Counted from the first letter of the stretch, positions 11,631-20,102 are shown. The stretch is DNA of 39,118 nucleotides from Chloracidobacterium sp. (GCA_025362075.1 JANYIL010000294.1:1-39118), one strand, 5' to 3'. Numbers and translations: made by a program. The notes: generated by a model not told the origin, from the sequence alone.

Positions 11631-11945
11631 ATGCTTATCGTTTTTACAACCGTCTCAAACCAAGCGACCGGTGAGGAGCTTGCGACAAAGATCGTCGAGG
11701 CAAATCTCGCCGCATGCGTTCAGGTTTTGCCGCGAATGACTTCGGTTTATATGTGGCAGGGCCGCGTTACCAGGGATGGCGAGCATCTGCTTCTGATCAA
11801 GACACTGCCGGAGAAATTTGACGAGCTATCGGTCTTCATTACTTCCCACCATAGCTACGAAATTCCCGAGGTCGTCGCTATCGACGCTGCTTATGTTTCT
11901 GGATCGTATTTGGCATGGCTGCGAGACGTGCTGAGTGAACAGTGA
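11631..11945 (+). CDS. cutA: CutA1-family divalent ion tolerance protein
   Basis: A 104-residue protein matching the whole CutA1 fold: IVFTTVSN at the start, the central ANLAACVQVLP, MWQGRV, the LLLIKT strand, and the SYEIPEVVAI motif near the end. CutA1 is a very stable ferredoxin-like trimer in the cytoplasm, linked to copper and divalent-metal tolerance, but its precise role is unclear. The ATG at 11631 is chosen because the family begins there; upstream in-frame codons would add an atypical basic stretch. No obvious ribosome-binding site was seen. Confidence 0.93.
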   Translation: MLIVFTTVSNQATGEELATKIVEANLAACVQVLPRMTSVYMWQGRVTRDGEHLLLIKTLPEKFDELSVFITSHHSYEIPEVVAIDAAYVSGSYLAWLRDVLSEQ

Positions 11946-12016
11946 AAAACTAACAGTTAAAAATGGAATGGCAGAGAGTATCCGTTAATTATTTACTTTT
12001 AGTTTTTAGTTATTAA

Positions 12017-12829
12017 CTATCCATTCTTTCCATTATCTATCCCTTCGTAGCATGTCCTGACAATAAAATCGACAGCATCCTTCGGCGAGTCGGTCAGGTG
12101 GATCAGGCTGAGGTCTTCGGCGTTGATCATTTTTTCGTTTAGCATGGTCGTGGTCAGCCATTGGAGTAGGCCCTGCCAGTAATGCGAGCCGAAGAGTACG
12201 ACGGGGAAATTGCGTATCTTGCGTGTCTGAATCAGCGTCAACGCCTCAAAAAGCTCGTCCATCGTGCCGAAACCGCCGGGGAAAATTATGTAAGCGTTGC
12301 TGTATTTGATAAACATGGTCTTGCGAACCATGAAATATTTGAAGGTCAGCGTTTTGGTCAGATACGGGTTCGGGATCTGCTCAAACGGCAGCTCGATATT
12401 GCAGCCGACCGATTTTGCACCGGCGTCGTGGGCGCCGTGATTTGCAGCCTGCATGATGCCGGGGCCGCCGCCGGTGATGATCTCAAATCCCGCCGCACCC
12501 AACAAATAACCAACCTCGTGGGCCGCCTTATACATCGGATCATCCTCGTGCGTGCGGGCCGAGCCAAAGATCGAAACGCCCCGCGTGATCGTCGCCAATT
12601 CGTCAAATCCGTTGACGAATTCGCCCATAATGCGAAAAACACGCCACGAATCGGACGTTTTTAATTCATCCTCAGGCTCCGGTGAGCGGAGCAGTATCTC
12701 GTCATCGGTCAGACGCCAATAGCCGGGAGGGGCGGCCTCGAGTTCCTTGGCCTCAGCGACGGTTTTTGGCAAGTCAGGCTTGCCCTCAGGTGCGGTCGTA
12801 CGTGGTCTTTTCGATTTTGTAGATGCCAT
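12017..12829 (-). CDS. LOG-family (TIGR00730-like) nucleotide phosphoribohydrolase
   Basis: A 270-residue Rossmann-fold protein with the LOG signature PGGFGTMDE and an upstream GGGPGIMQAAN nucleotide-binding motif. LOG enzymes release bases from nucleoside monophosphates; the plant ones activate cytokinins and bacterial ones act in nucleotide metabolism. The substrate here is unknown. It has about 60 extra N-terminal residues, starting lysine-rich and followed by a conserved-looking YWRLTDDEILL segment seen in the longer bacterial subfamily. It reads in the same direction as fabI, and the 98-bp gap between them is filled by repeats. Confidence 0.88.
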   Translation of the reverse strand: MASTKSKRPRTTAPEGKPDLPKTVAEAKELEAAPPGYWRLTDDEILLRSPEPEDELKTSDSWRVFRIMGEFVNGFDELATITRGVSIFGSARTHEDDPMYKAAHEVGYLLGAAGFEIITGGGPGIMQAANHGAHDAGAKSVGCNIELPFEQIPNPYLTKTLTFKYFMVRKTMFIKYSNAYIIFPGGFGTMDELFEALTLIQTRKIRNFPVVLFGSHYWQGLLQWLTTTMLNEKMINAEDLSLIHLTDSPKDAVDFIVRTCYEGIDNGKNG

Positions 12830-12846
12830 AAAAAGTGGAGAGTTTA

Positions 12847-12917
12847 TTGAGTTTTTTGAGTTCGTTGAGCAAAACCCGCTCTCAACTAACTCAAAGAACT
12901 CAAAGAACTCAAAGAAC
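12847..12917. repeat. Inverted and tandem repeat between fabI and the LOG gene
   Basis: The right half holds the 9-bp unit ACTCAAAGA about three times in tandem (from 12889). The left half (12847-12869) is an imperfect inverted copy (TTGAGTTTTTTGAGTTCG). Together they can form a long AT-rich hairpin. It is not a CRISPR, because there are no spacers. Confidence 0.75.
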
Positions 12918-12927
12918 CCAGATAGGG

Positions 12928-13689
12928 TTAGATTCCCATAATGTTATACCCGCAATCGACATAGATGGTTTCGCCGGTGATGCCGGAGGCCATGTCGCTG
13001 ATCAGGAATAATGCTGTGTTGCCGACTTCGGCCTGGGTGACATTGCGTCGCAAGGGCGATTTTTCGCCGACGTAGCTGAGCAGCGAGCCCATGTTTTTGA
13101 CGCCGCGGGCCGAGAGCGTATTGATCGGTCCGGCGCTGATCGCGTTGACGCGGATGTTGTCTTTGCCGAGATCGGCGGCCAGGTAACGTACGCTCGATTC
13201 GAGCGCGGCCTTGGCGACGCCCATGACGTTATAGCTGGTGACGACCTTTTCGGCACCGTAATAACTCATCGTGACAATGCTGCCGCCTGTCGTCATCAGG
13301 GGCAATGCCGCCAGAGCGACTTGCGTCAGTGAAAAGGCGCTGATCTCAAGCGCCGTGCGAAAGGCTTCGCGGCTGGTCGTTACGAATTCGCCTTCGAGTG
13401 CCTCTTTCGGAGCAAAAGCGATCGAATGCACGACGAAATCGAGCCGGCCGTATTTGTTTTTCACCGCCTCGAACGCCGCATCGACCGTCGCCTGATCGCT
13501 CACGTCACACGGCACAACGAGCGAACCGTCGAGTGTGCCGGCAAGTTCCTCGACATTCTCCTTTAGCCGTTCACCCTGATAGGTAAACGCCATCTTCGCC
13601 CCCTGTGCGGCACACGCCTGAGCACACGCCCACGCAATCGAACGCTTGTTCGCGACGCCGAATATTATTCCTATTTTGTCTTTAAGCAT
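12928..13689 (-). CDS. fabI: Enoyl-[acyl-carrier-protein] reductase (NADH) FabI
   Basis: The 253-residue short-chain dehydrogenase carries out the last reduction of each type II fatty-acid elongation cycle. It shows the FabI-type nucleotide motif GVANKRSIAW (11-20) and catalytic residues Y143, Y153 and K160, with the FabI spacing Y-x9-Y-x6-K. SAGPINTLSARG follows, as in FabI of other bacteria. Length and frame are normal. It lies downstream of the two-TM protein gene in the same direction, with an imperfect inverted repeat between them. Confidence 0.96.
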   Translation of the reverse strand: MLKDKIGIIFGVANKRSIAWACAQACAAQGAKMAFTYQGERLKENVEELAGTLDGSLVVPCDVSDQATVDAAFEAVKNKYGRLDFVVHSIAFAPKEALEGEFVTTSREAFRTALEISAFSLTQVALAALPLMTTGGSIVTMSYYGAEKVVTSYNVMGVAKAALESSVRYLAADLGKDNIRVNAISAGPINTLSARGVKNMGSLLSYVGEKSPLRRNVTQAEVGNTALFLISDMASGITGETIYVDCGYNIMGI

Positions 13690-13702
13690 AGCTTTTTGCG
13701 GT

Positions 13703-13771
13703 GACAGGTAAACGGTAACAGGTTACGAGAAAGAAAGTTCTTAATTCTTACCCTGTCACTTGTTACCCGTC
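13703..13771. repeat. Imperfect inverted repeat upstream of fabI
   Basis: The segment at 13703-13723 (GACAGGTAAACGGTAACAGG core) and the reverse complement of 13751-13771 agree at 15 of 21 positions. The element fills most of the 87-bp gap upstream of fabI and could form a hairpin. Its significance is unknown. Confidence 0.5.
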
Positions 13772-13776
13772 GCTGT

Positions 13777-14535
13777 TTACTCAGATACGTATACCTTCTG
13801 CAGCATCTCAAAATCGAGCAGCCTGATGTCAATATCGACGGGCGTTTCGGTAAATCGCCGCGTGATCAATGCGGCCCGGAGTTGCTCTTCTTCTTCGTCG
13901 GAGAGCTGCGTGACGAGCACGAGCATCAGGCGTAGGCGGAGGCGGCTTTTCATTTCGGCCAGGTTTTTCTTGGCCAGCGTAACCTTTTTGATAATTGATT
14001 CGACCTTATCCTGACGCACATCAGGGACGACGAGGAACGACGTTTCGATGCATGTGATCAGGTCCTGATCGATCAGGATCGCGTCGAACGGCGTTCGTCC
14101 GATCTGCACGTGCCGCATCATCGGCAGGCTCTCTTCCTGTTGAATTTGGCGCAAGGCGAGATCTTCGGCGACGATGTAGGCCGAAAGCAGGTCGGGCAAT
14201 TGATCGTTCCCGACGCCGAGCTGCCGGGCGAGTTCCCGGACCTCGACATTAACGTTTTGCCGCTGCACCTCCGGCATCGCCGCGTCCCAACGGATGTAAC
14301 GGCGTTCATCAACGGCCGCCAACCGCCTGTTCTGCGAAATATCGAGCAACATGTCGATCACAAAAACAGCGATCGCCACGGCGAATATCCCCGCCGCCGT
14401 CATGTCCTGTCCACGCAGCGAGGTGACCACGCCAGCGACCAGCAGCACGAACAGAACGAGCGTGCAGATGATCAACGGATAGTTGGTCTTTCGCTTCTCA
14501 AACCGAGCGAGCGGATTGTCGTCTTTTTTTGCCAT
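13777..14535 (-). CDS. Two-TM membrane protein of unknown function
   Basis: A 252-residue protein. Two hydrophobic helices (about 21-41 and 48-66) are separated by a short polar turn, and a soluble region of about 180 residues follows. That region contains FDAILIDQDLITCIETSFLV and then a charged helix and a strand LMLVLVTQL. The strand-acid-strand-acid pattern distantly recalls PD-(D/E)xK nuclease folds, but the expected lysine after the second acidic residue is replaced (ETS), so I do not assign that family. No homologue name was recognised. Confidence 0.7.
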   Translation of the reverse strand: MAKKDDNPLARFEKRKTNYPLIICTLVLFVLLVAGVVTSLRGQDMTAAGIFAVAIAVFVIDMLLDISQNRRLAAVDERRYIRWDAAMPEVQRQNVNVEVRELARQLGVGNDQLPDLLSAYIVAEDLALRQIQQEESLPMMRHVQIGRTPFDAILIDQDLITCIETSFLVVPDVRQDKVESIIKKVTLAKKNLAEMKSRLRLRLMLVLVTQLSDEEEEQLRAALITRRFTETPVDIDIRLLDFEMLQKVYVSE

Positions 14536-14549
14536 TACTGAGCAGAATC

Positions 14550-14680
14550 TTTATGAATTGCCACTAGCTTTAGCTAGTGGATAGGTGGTCCAGAATTCTC
14601 TGGCTTTAGCCAAATTGGGCTAAAGCCCCGGTCCAGGATGATATGCCAACCTCCACCTAAAGGTGGAGGCAATTCATAAA
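14550..14680. repeat. Composite palindromic element B (four hairpins within a 13-bp inverted repeat)
   Basis: Perfect 13-bp outer arms (14550-14562 and 14668-14680) enclose four hairpins: CCACTAGCTTTAGCTAGTGG (14561-14580), TGGCTTTAGCCA (14601-14612), GGGCTAAAGCCC (14617-14628) and CTCCACCTAAAGGTGGAG (14651-14668). Every hairpin centre carries the core CTTTAG or its complement, while the stems differ and yet remain fully paired. Confidence 0.88.
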
Positions 14681-14695
14681 AAGTTTCAAACATTC

Positions 14696-15631
14696 CTACG
14701 CATTCGCTGCCTTTTCAAAGGGGATGTCGTCAAAATGCGTCATCGTCTTGAATGCCTTAAACCGTTCGTTGATCTCGGGGTAATCGAGGGCATCGACGCG
14801 TTCCGTCCCAAACTTCTCCACGTTAAACGAAGCCATCACCGACCCATAAATCATCGCCCGACGAAGCACGTCGTCAGTGATCGCGTCCTGCGACGCAAGG
14901 TAGCCCATAAAGCCGCCGGCAAACGTGTCGCCCGCACCCGTCGGGTCAAAAACGATCTCAAGCGGATAAGCTGGAACGACAAAATACCCTCCGCGTGTAA
15001 ACAGCACCGCGCCGTATTCGCCGCGTTTGATAACGACCGCCTTTGGCCCGATGTCCATTATCTTGCGTGCCGCTACGTGAATGCTCGCTTCGTCGGTAAG
15101 CTGGCGGGCCTCGGCGTCGTTGATGATGATGCAATCGACGATCTTGATCGTCTCGATCAGGGCATCTTTCATCGACGAGATCCAAAAATTCATCGTGTCC
15201 ATCGCGACGAACTTGGCATTAGGCATCTGCTCGCGAACCTGTTTTTGCAGCATCGGCAGAATGTTTGCGAGGAAGAGCAGCCTGGCCGATTTCGAGTTTT
15301 CCGAGAGTTTCGGGTCGAACGTCTCAAACACATTGAGCTGCGTGTCGAGCGTGTGGGCCGTGCTCATGTCGTAATCGTAACGGCCGCTCCAGAAAAATGT
15401 CTTGCCGTCAGGCACGACTTCGACATCGTCCGTATTGATCGAGTGGCGCTTAAAAACCACCCATTCCTCATCGCCAAAATCGCCGCCCACAACGCCGACG
15501 GCATTTACCTTTGTAAAAAAACTCGCCGACAGCCCAAAATGGGTCGCCGCCCCACCAAGGACACGCTCACGCTTGCCAAACGGCGTTTCCAACGCATCAA
15601 ACGCAACCGAACCAACTACTGTTAAAGACAT
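14696..15631 (-). CDS. PfkB/ribokinase-family carbohydrate kinase
   Basis: The 311-residue cytosolic kinase transfers phosphate from ATP to a sugar or nucleoside. The N-terminal GSVAFDALETP, the glycine pair in VLGGAATHFG, and the C-terminal PfkB signature DPTGAGDTFAGG (229-240, catalytic base D235) are all present. The specificity is not evident. The long antisense frame across this gene is a shadow. The upstream 870 bp is gene-poor, so its promoter may lie there. Confidence 0.9.
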   Translation of the reverse strand: MSLTVVGSVAFDALETPFGKRERVLGGAATHFGLSASFFTKVNAVGVVGGDFGDEEWVVFKRHSINTDDVEVVPDGKTFFWSGRYDYDMSTAHTLDTQLNVFETFDPKLSENSKSARLLFLANILPMLQKQVREQMPNAKFVAMDTMNFWISSMKDALIETIKIVDCIIINDAEARQLTDEASIHVAARKIMDIGPKAVVIKRGEYGAVLFTRGGYFVVPAYPLEIVFDPTGAGDTFAGGFMGYLASQDAITDDVLRRAMIYGSVMASFNVEKFGTERVDALDYPEINERFKAFKTMTHFDDIPFEKAANA

Positions 15632-15783
15632 GTAAAGAGGATCTCCGATAATAGAATTATGAAAACCTTTATTTTACACGTGACAGGTGAAATTTAACAG
15701 GATCCGGATTGTTTTGGCCGCGAATAGCACGAATGACGCGAATCGAAGATTCGTTTCATTTGTGTGATTTCCCGCTAACTTTT

Positions 15784-15840
15784 TGTCCCGATAGCTGTCC
15801 CGCTTGTCCCGCTCTTGTCCCGCACCTATAGTGGGACAGG
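15784..15840. repeat. TGTCCCG cluster
   Basis: Four TGTCCCG words occur within 15784-15821, followed by an inverted GGGACA near 15833. The spacing is irregular (7-9 bp). This is simple tandem-like repeat sequence. Confidence 0.65.
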
Positions 15841-15986
15841 GAAACTATTGCAAATATGGTAGTTACGAGCTCAAAATGCATCAAAATCGCCGTATTTTAA
15901 AAAAATATTCCAAAATCCGTGATTTGGTCCAAATATTGCTAGTAATAGGGTTATCGCAATTCAGGATTTTGGTGAAACGGCTTTTG

Positions 15987-16011
15987 TGTGACAGAATGTC
16001 ACAAAATGACA
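15987..16011. promoter_or_regulatory. Overlapping palindromes, possible operator
   Basis: TGTGACA-GAA-TGTCACA (15987-16003) is a perfect 7-bp inverted repeat. Its right half also forms TGTCA-CAAAA-TGACA (15997-16011). Such overlapping symmetric half-sites suit a dimeric DNA-binding protein, but the regulator and the regulated gene are unknown. Confidence 0.4.
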
Positions 16012-16296
16012 CAGCTTGGAGACTGAATTTTGCCGTTATCTCGTCAATTAGATTTTCAAATATCCGATCTGCGCCTTTAAATTAAGACGCAAAACCCCTA
16101 GCATAAAATAGCATATGTGCTATAAATAGTCAAATGTATTATAAATGAAACCCAATCCGGCTCCCATGTTCAGGAAAATCGTTCTCCGCGACCTCTGCGA
16201 ATGGATTCGGCATGACGACAGTGTATATTCCACTCGCGTTTTTTGCGACGGGAAATCGGCTTCAGCAGCCTGCGGAGCGAGCGGAATAACGGTAGC

Positions 16297-16477
16297 TACA
16301 GGTGGAGGAGAGCGGAACCTGTAGAGGGCAGATGCGAACAACAAGCGTGGGAAACGCGGCACATTTCCGGTTAGAGATATGGCGCGTGTTTCACACGCTC
16401 GAATCGTCTTTTTCTGTAACCTCACGTTCCGCAAAGCCTTCACATGGGGCTAAAGATATTGCGTCCGCTCTGCGGAC
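16297..16477. repeat. Cluster of short hairpins
   Basis: Three palindromes are visible: TACAGGT/ACCTGTA (16297-16303 with 16317-16323), GCGTGT-TTC-ACACGC (16384-16398) and GTCCGC-TCT-GCGGAC (16463-16477). They look like remnants of repeat elements rather than one structure. Confidence 0.6.
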
Positions 16478-16498
16478 TGGAGCTTTTGGATCAACGAT

Positions 16499-16957
16499 CT
16501 ATTTTGCTGCTTTGATAAGCTCGATCGTCTTTGCTGCCTCTTCCTTGTATTTGCTGTCCGGGTATTTTTCGACCAGCTTCGATAGATATGCGACGGCGTT
16601 CTCGCGAAGCCGTTCGGGTGTGAACTTGTCTTTTTCTTTTTCGAGTTTGAGGTCGACCTTTTGCTTGCCTTTGTTGTCCGAGAGATAGTAGCTGCTCATG
16701 CCGGCGAGGTATAGAAATTCGTCGATCTTTGAGAATTCGGGATACGCCGCATAGGTCTCCTCAAAGCGCGAGAGTACGCCTTTGTAGGCCTTTTTGAGCT
16801 GGAACGATTGCCATGCCACGTCAAGATTATGCTTGGCGTCCGCCTCCATCAGCGGGTCGCGCTCGATGGCGGGCGTGACGTTTCGCTGGGCCGATAGTCC
16901 AACTGTAAAAACAGCGAGGACGAAAGCAAGTAAAAGGGGTAATTTCTTTACGATCAT
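16499..16957 (-). CDS. Exported TPR protein, BamD-like
   Basis: A 152-residue protein with a clear signal peptide (MIVKKLPLLLAFVLAVFTVG, cleavage probably after LSA). Helical repeats follow, ending in YLSKLVEKYPDSKYKEEAAK, a hallmark of BamD/YbgF-type tetratricopeptide repeats. BamD is a lipoprotein of the outer-membrane protein assembly machine, but this protein lacks a lipobox cysteine and is shorter, so it is more likely a periplasmic TPR scaffold than BamD itself. Confidence 0.75.
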   Translation of the reverse strand: MIVKKLPLLLAFVLAVFTVGLSAQRNVTPAIERDPLMEADAKHNLDVAWQSFQLKKAYKGVLSRFEETYAAYPEFSKIDEFLYLAGMSSYYLSDNKGKQKVDLKLEKEKDKFTPERLRENAVAYLSKLVEKYPDSKYKEEAAKTIELIKAAK

Positions 16958-17007
16958 AATCGTAGTATGATGCCGGACAAAACAATGGGGTTCGTATCCA
17001 GCTGAAA

Positions 17008-17268
17008 CTATTTCGAAGATTTTTTAGGTAACTGTTTCGTCGGAGGTTTCCGAGAACCTTTCTCAGCCAATTCTAACTTGAGCAGGAGTTTCTCACGTTC
17101 GTGCGCTTCGTTTTCACGAATCCTTTGAACTTCAAATGCTAGCCTTTCAACAAGCAGCGTTAGATTCTCATTTTGTTTCCGCAGTTCACGCACGTCGGTG
17201 GTGTTGAGGCGCGTAAGTTCTCCCGCCAATAAGAAATCCTTGATCGAACCCAAAAACTTATCCCACAT
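17008..17268 (-). CDS. Small coiled-coil protein
   Basis: An 86-residue protein with an amphipathic N-terminal helix (MWDKFLGSIKDFLLAGEL), then a heptad-rich coiled coil (about 28-70) and a basic tail KKSSK. It starts four bases after the stop of the upstream small gene, indicating coupling. No family was recognised. It may pair with its neighbour, which is also predicted to be helical. Confidence 0.6.
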   Translation of the reverse strand: MWDKFLGSIKDFLLAGELTRLNTTDVRELRKQNENLTLLVERLAFEVQRIRENEAHEREKLLLKLELAEKGSRKPPTKQLPKKSSK

Positions 17269-17272
17269 GCTA

Positions 17273-17470
17273 CTACTTGCTCAAAGCGTCAACAGCCTTT
17301 TTCGCGCGAGCGTAGGATCTATCGTTAGATTTCCTTAGCTGGTCGATCTCCTTTCGGATCTCAAGCGTAGCTCGATTGTTGTCTCGAAGTTGAACTAGAA
17401 ATTGATCTAGCTTCTTGGAAAACGATGCTTCCTTTGCTTTTGAAATTGGCGTGTCCACTAATTGGCTCAT
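17273..17470 (-). CDS. Small helical protein, partner of the next gene
   Basis: A 65-residue protein, almost entirely helical with heptad-like leucine and isoleucine spacing, and lysine-rich at both ends. A strong GAGGTGAATT leader precedes the ATG, which supports real translation. No known family was recognised. It lies directly after mtnP on the same strand (26-bp gap). Confidence 0.6.
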   Translation of the reverse strand: MSQLVDTPISKAKEASFSKKLDQFLVQLRDNNRATLEIRKEIDQLRKSNDRSYARAKKAVDALSK

Positions 17471-17495
17471 AATTCACCTCGAACGAATGATAACA

Positions 17496-18368
17496 CTATG
17501 ATGCATATTTGCCGATGATCGCCTCAAGGTTTTTTGCCGTTTCAGCCGGCCAGTTTTCCGGGGCTGTAAAGATCGCGTTTTGTATCGCATTGGCATACTG
17601 ATTGGGCGTTTGTTTGGCGGCGACGCGGCCGACGGCGGCCTTTAGCACGAGCTGGGCGTTGCGGACGTTTTTATTTAGCGTCTCGATGACCATGTTGGCG
17701 GTAACATCGTCATGTCCTTCGTACCAGCAGTCGTAGTCGGTGACGAGGGCCATCGTCGCGTAGGCGATCTCGGCTTCGCGGGCGAGCTTGGCTTCCTGGA
17801 GATTGGTCATCCCGATAACGTCCATGCCCCAAGAGCGATAGACGTTGGACTCGGCCTTAGTCGAAAACGCCGGGCCCTCCATGCAAATATAAGTGCCGTT
17901 GCGATGCACCGTAACACCAACCTCGTGACACGAGGCTTCGAGAATGTCGCCAAGCTCATTGCAGACCGGATGGGCAAAAGTGACGTGAGCGACGATGCCT
18001 TTGCCAAAGAATGTCGATTCGTGAGCCCGGGCACGCGTCCGGTCGAAAAACTGATCCGGGATCACAAAATCTGTCGGCACATACTGCTCCTGCAAAGAGC
18101 CGACCGCCGACACCGACAAGATGTAATCGACGCCGAGCATCTTCATCGCGTAGATATTCGCACGAAATGGCAGCTCGCTAGGCGTTAGCTTATGGCCACG
18201 TCCGTGCCGAGGCAGAAACGCAACGGTCACACCATCCAACTCACCAACGATAAACGCATCTGACGGCTTACCGAACGGCGTCTCGATAGGGATCTCCCGC
18301 ACATTTTCCAACTCCGGCATCTGATATAAACCGCTGCCGCCGATAATTCCGATGTTTACTTTTTCCAT
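17496..18368 (-). CDS. mtnP: S-methyl-5'-thioadenosine phosphorylase
   Basis: The 290-residue cytosolic enzyme phosphorolyses methylthioadenosine, a by-product of polyamine synthesis, to adenine and 5-methylthioribose-1-phosphate. It shows the phosphate-binding GGSGLY at the N-terminus, the PRHGRGH motif, the base-binding [12 protein letters not shown], and the MTAP-type TDYDCW motif that favours 6-aminopurines. The ATG at 18368 is chosen because [13 protein letters not shown] matches family starts. The TTG at 18386 would begin inside a repeat. Confidence 0.93.
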   Translation of the reverse strand: MEKVNIGIIGGSGLYQMPELENVREIPIETPFGKPSDAFIVGELDGVTVAFLPRHGRGHKLTPSELPFRANIYAMKMLGVDYILSVSAVGSLQEQYVPTDFVIPDQFFDRTRARAHESTFFGKGIVAHVTFAHPVCNELGDILEASCHEVGVTVHRNGTYICMEGPAFSTKAESNVYRSWGMDVIGMTNLQEAKLAREAEIAYATMALVTDYDCWYEGHDDVTANMVIETLNKNVRNAQLVLKAAVGRVAAKQTPNQYANAIQNAIFTAPENWPAETAKNLEAIIGKYAS

Positions 18369-18385
18369 ATCTACGAGGTAATTCA

Positions 18386-18450
18386 AACAGGATAGACATG
18401 ATGTGCAGGATAAGAAATCGATTCATCCTGCTAATCCTGTCTATCCTGTT
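18386..18450. repeat. Inverted repeat upstream of mtnP
   Basis: Arms of 26 bp (18386-18411 and 18425-18450) match at 22 positions, with the word CTATCCTGTT or its complement at the outer ends. It separates mtnP from the upstream isomerase gene and could form a strong hairpin. Confidence 0.75.
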
Positions 18451-18476
18451 AAATTTCAACCAAAGCCGCAAGCAGC

Positions 18477-20012
18477 TTATTTTTTCTTCGGCTCCGGCTT
18501 TTTCACTTCCGGCGGTTTAGCACCGGGCTTGCCGGGCGCCGGAGGCGGGGGGCCGTCGGGCTCGGCTCCCGGAGGCATGCCTTGGGGCATCTGCTGCATT
18601 TGCTGCTGTTTTTTCAACTGCTGCATCTGCTCGTCCGTTACCGTCGGGACGGTAAAGTCATCGGGCACCGAAACGCCGTTTGCCTTTACGATGTCGTCGA
18701 TCACTTTCTTTTCCTTTTCCCCTTCGAGTTTGCCGCGGACAAAGTCCTTGACCGGCATCTCGCGGTTAGTGGGCGAGTCGGGTTTGTCCGGGTCCTTGAC
18801 GCCGGTCGAGAAGAGAATATGGCGAACGTCGTAGGTCTCGTTCGACGCCGGTGGGGCACCCGGAGCAGCCGGTGCAACCGGTTTAGCGTCTTTCGCACCA
18901 CCCGGACCGAGCTTTCGTTCGAGCTTGATGATGTGATAGCCAAAGTCGGTTTCGACCAGTTCCGGGGCGACCTGTCCCTGCTGCAGGGCAAGAGCGGCCT
19001 GTTCGAATGGGGCGACCATGCGGCCCTTTGGCACGTCTTTGTAAAGACCGCCCTGTCCCTTTCCGTCGGGGCCCTTGTTGCCCGGGTCCTGCGAAAATTC
19101 GTCTGCTAGTGCGGCAAAATCTTCGCCGGTCTTAGCTCGATTGAGAATCTCCTGAGCCTTAGCTTTCTTGATCGCCGGGTCGAGTTCCGGATGGGCGACG
19201 ATGTAGGCCGCGATATCTTCGTCGGTGACCTTGGTCTGCTCCGTCGCTTTGTCAGAGTAGAGACGGGCGAGAAACTGTGCCTGCTGGAGTTTGACTTGCA
19301 GGTTTGCCCGGGCAATGAAATCGGCGGACAGCGTACCGTCGCTCGATTTCTGATCGAATTCCGCACGGTAGATGCGGATCTTGGCAAAAATGTCGCGGGC
19401 CTGCGTCTTTTCTTCCGCAGTGACCTCGCGGTCCTTCATTTCGGGACTGCTGTTTTTCAGTACGGCGATCTTGGCATTCAGGAAATCATCGAATTCGGCC
19501 TGGTGCGTCCGACCGTCAGGTGTGCCGACAAGGCCCAGCTTTTCCTTGATGCTCCCGAAAAATCCGGGACCGGTCTTTGGCTGGTCGTCCTCGCCCCAGT
19601 AGGCCTTGATCTGGTCTTCGGTGATAAAACCGAATGCCGGCATCGGGCCCTTGTCTTTATTGATCTCTTTGTCGTAGTTAACGGCGATGATCTCGTGGCG
19701 GATATTGTCCAGTTCCTGTTTGTTTGTCGGATCGGCGGCGAGGCCGTCTTTCTGTGCCTGGCTGGCAAATGCAAGAAGCTGCTTGATGTTCTCAAGCTGC
19801 GTCTTTTTCATCTCGGGGTCTTCGGCCAGCTTTTTCAGGATCGCCGGATTAGTCTTGGCGACATCCGCGAGCAGCATCTCGATTTCAGCACGGCTGATCG
19901 AATTAAACGACGTGTTGGACGCACCGCCTATCTTATTTTTCCAAACAACCAGTCCGGCGCCGATCGCCAGAATGACGACGACCAAAATAAGACCTTTTGT
20001 TAAATTGCTCAA
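18477..20012 (-). CDS. Membrane-anchored parvulin-type peptidyl-prolyl isomerase (SurA/PrsA-like)
   Basis: From the TTG at 20012, preceded by GTGAGGA at good spacing, the protein is 511 residues; the GTG at 20027 lacks such a site. One N-terminal membrane anchor (LILVVVILAIGAGLVVW) is followed by a long helical chaperone-like region and then a PpiC region with GEDFAALADEFSQD, GRMVAPFEQAALAL and TDFGYHIIKLE. The tail is rich in Q, P and K. Such proteins fold exported proteins in the periplasm. The RHILF strand usually found at the start of the PpiC domain appears after it instead (YDVRHILFSTG), suggesting a permuted or split domain. Confidence 0.85.
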   Translation of the reverse strand: MSNLTKGLILVVVILAIGAGLVVWKNKIGGASNTSFNSISRAEIEMLLADVAKTNPAILKKLAEDPEMKKTQLENIKQLLAFASQAQKDGLAADPTNKQELDNIRHEIIAVNYDKEINKDKGPMPAFGFITEDQIKAYWGEDDQPKTGPGFFGSIKEKLGLVGTPDGRTHQAEFDDFLNAKIAVLKNSSPEMKDREVTAEEKTQARDIFAKIRIYRAEFDQKSSDGTLSADFIARANLQVKLQQAQFLARLYSDKATEQTKVTDEDIAAYIVAHPELDPAIKKAKAQEILNRAKTGEDFAALADEFSQDPGNKGPDGKGQGGLYKDVPKGRMVAPFEQAALALQQGQVAPELVETDFGYHIIKLERKLGPGGAKDAKPVAPAAPGAPPASNETYDVRHILFSTGVKDPDKPDSPTNREMPVKDFVRGKLEGEKEKKVIDDIVKANGVSVPDDFTVPTVTDEQMQQLKKQQQMQQMPQGMPPGAEPDGPPPPAPGKPGAKPPEVKKPEPKKK

Positions 20013-20102
20013 TTTATGAGTCCTCACTTACTAGAAATTCTGTGATATTGTCAAACGGATATAATACCAAACTCTGTAAATATCAACTAATGAAAGCGCA
20101 TA

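Larger units (their letters stand above)
15632..16498. other. Gene-poor interval of about 870 bp
   Basis: No reading frame here looks like a protein: candidates at 15804-16085 (+) and 16120-16443 (-) have biased composition, no ribosome-binding site and no motif. The interval holds a TGTCCCG-rich repeat (15784-15840), overlapping palindromes (15987-16011), an AT-rich stretch around 16080-16140, and short hairpins from 16297 to 16477. It may contain promoters for the PfkB gene, repeat debris, or an undetected small RNA. Confidence 0.6.

Noticed and set aside
12889-12917. Tandem ACTCAAAGA units considered as CRISPR
   Set aside because: The units are 9 bp and contiguous, with no spacers.
13777-14535. 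PD-(D/E)xK nuclease assignment for the two-TM protein
   Set aside because: The second motif is ETS rather than ExK, and no other nuclease residue could be identified.
14663-15625. 320-codon plus-strand frame across the PfkB gene
   Set aside because: Its composition (rich in R, H and V) is typical of antisense frames, and the PfkB motifs on the other strand are clear.
15987-16003. CRP-type binding site
   Set aside because: The half-sites TGTGA and TCACA are seven bases apart instead of six, and no CRP gene or target gene is evident.
15804-16085. 93-codon frame in the gene-poor interval
   Set aside because: It starts within a simple repeat, has no ribosome-binding site or motif, and its composition is unlike that of its neighbours.
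16120-16443. 107-codon minus-strand frame
   Set aside because: It crosses several hairpins and shows no protein-like pattern.
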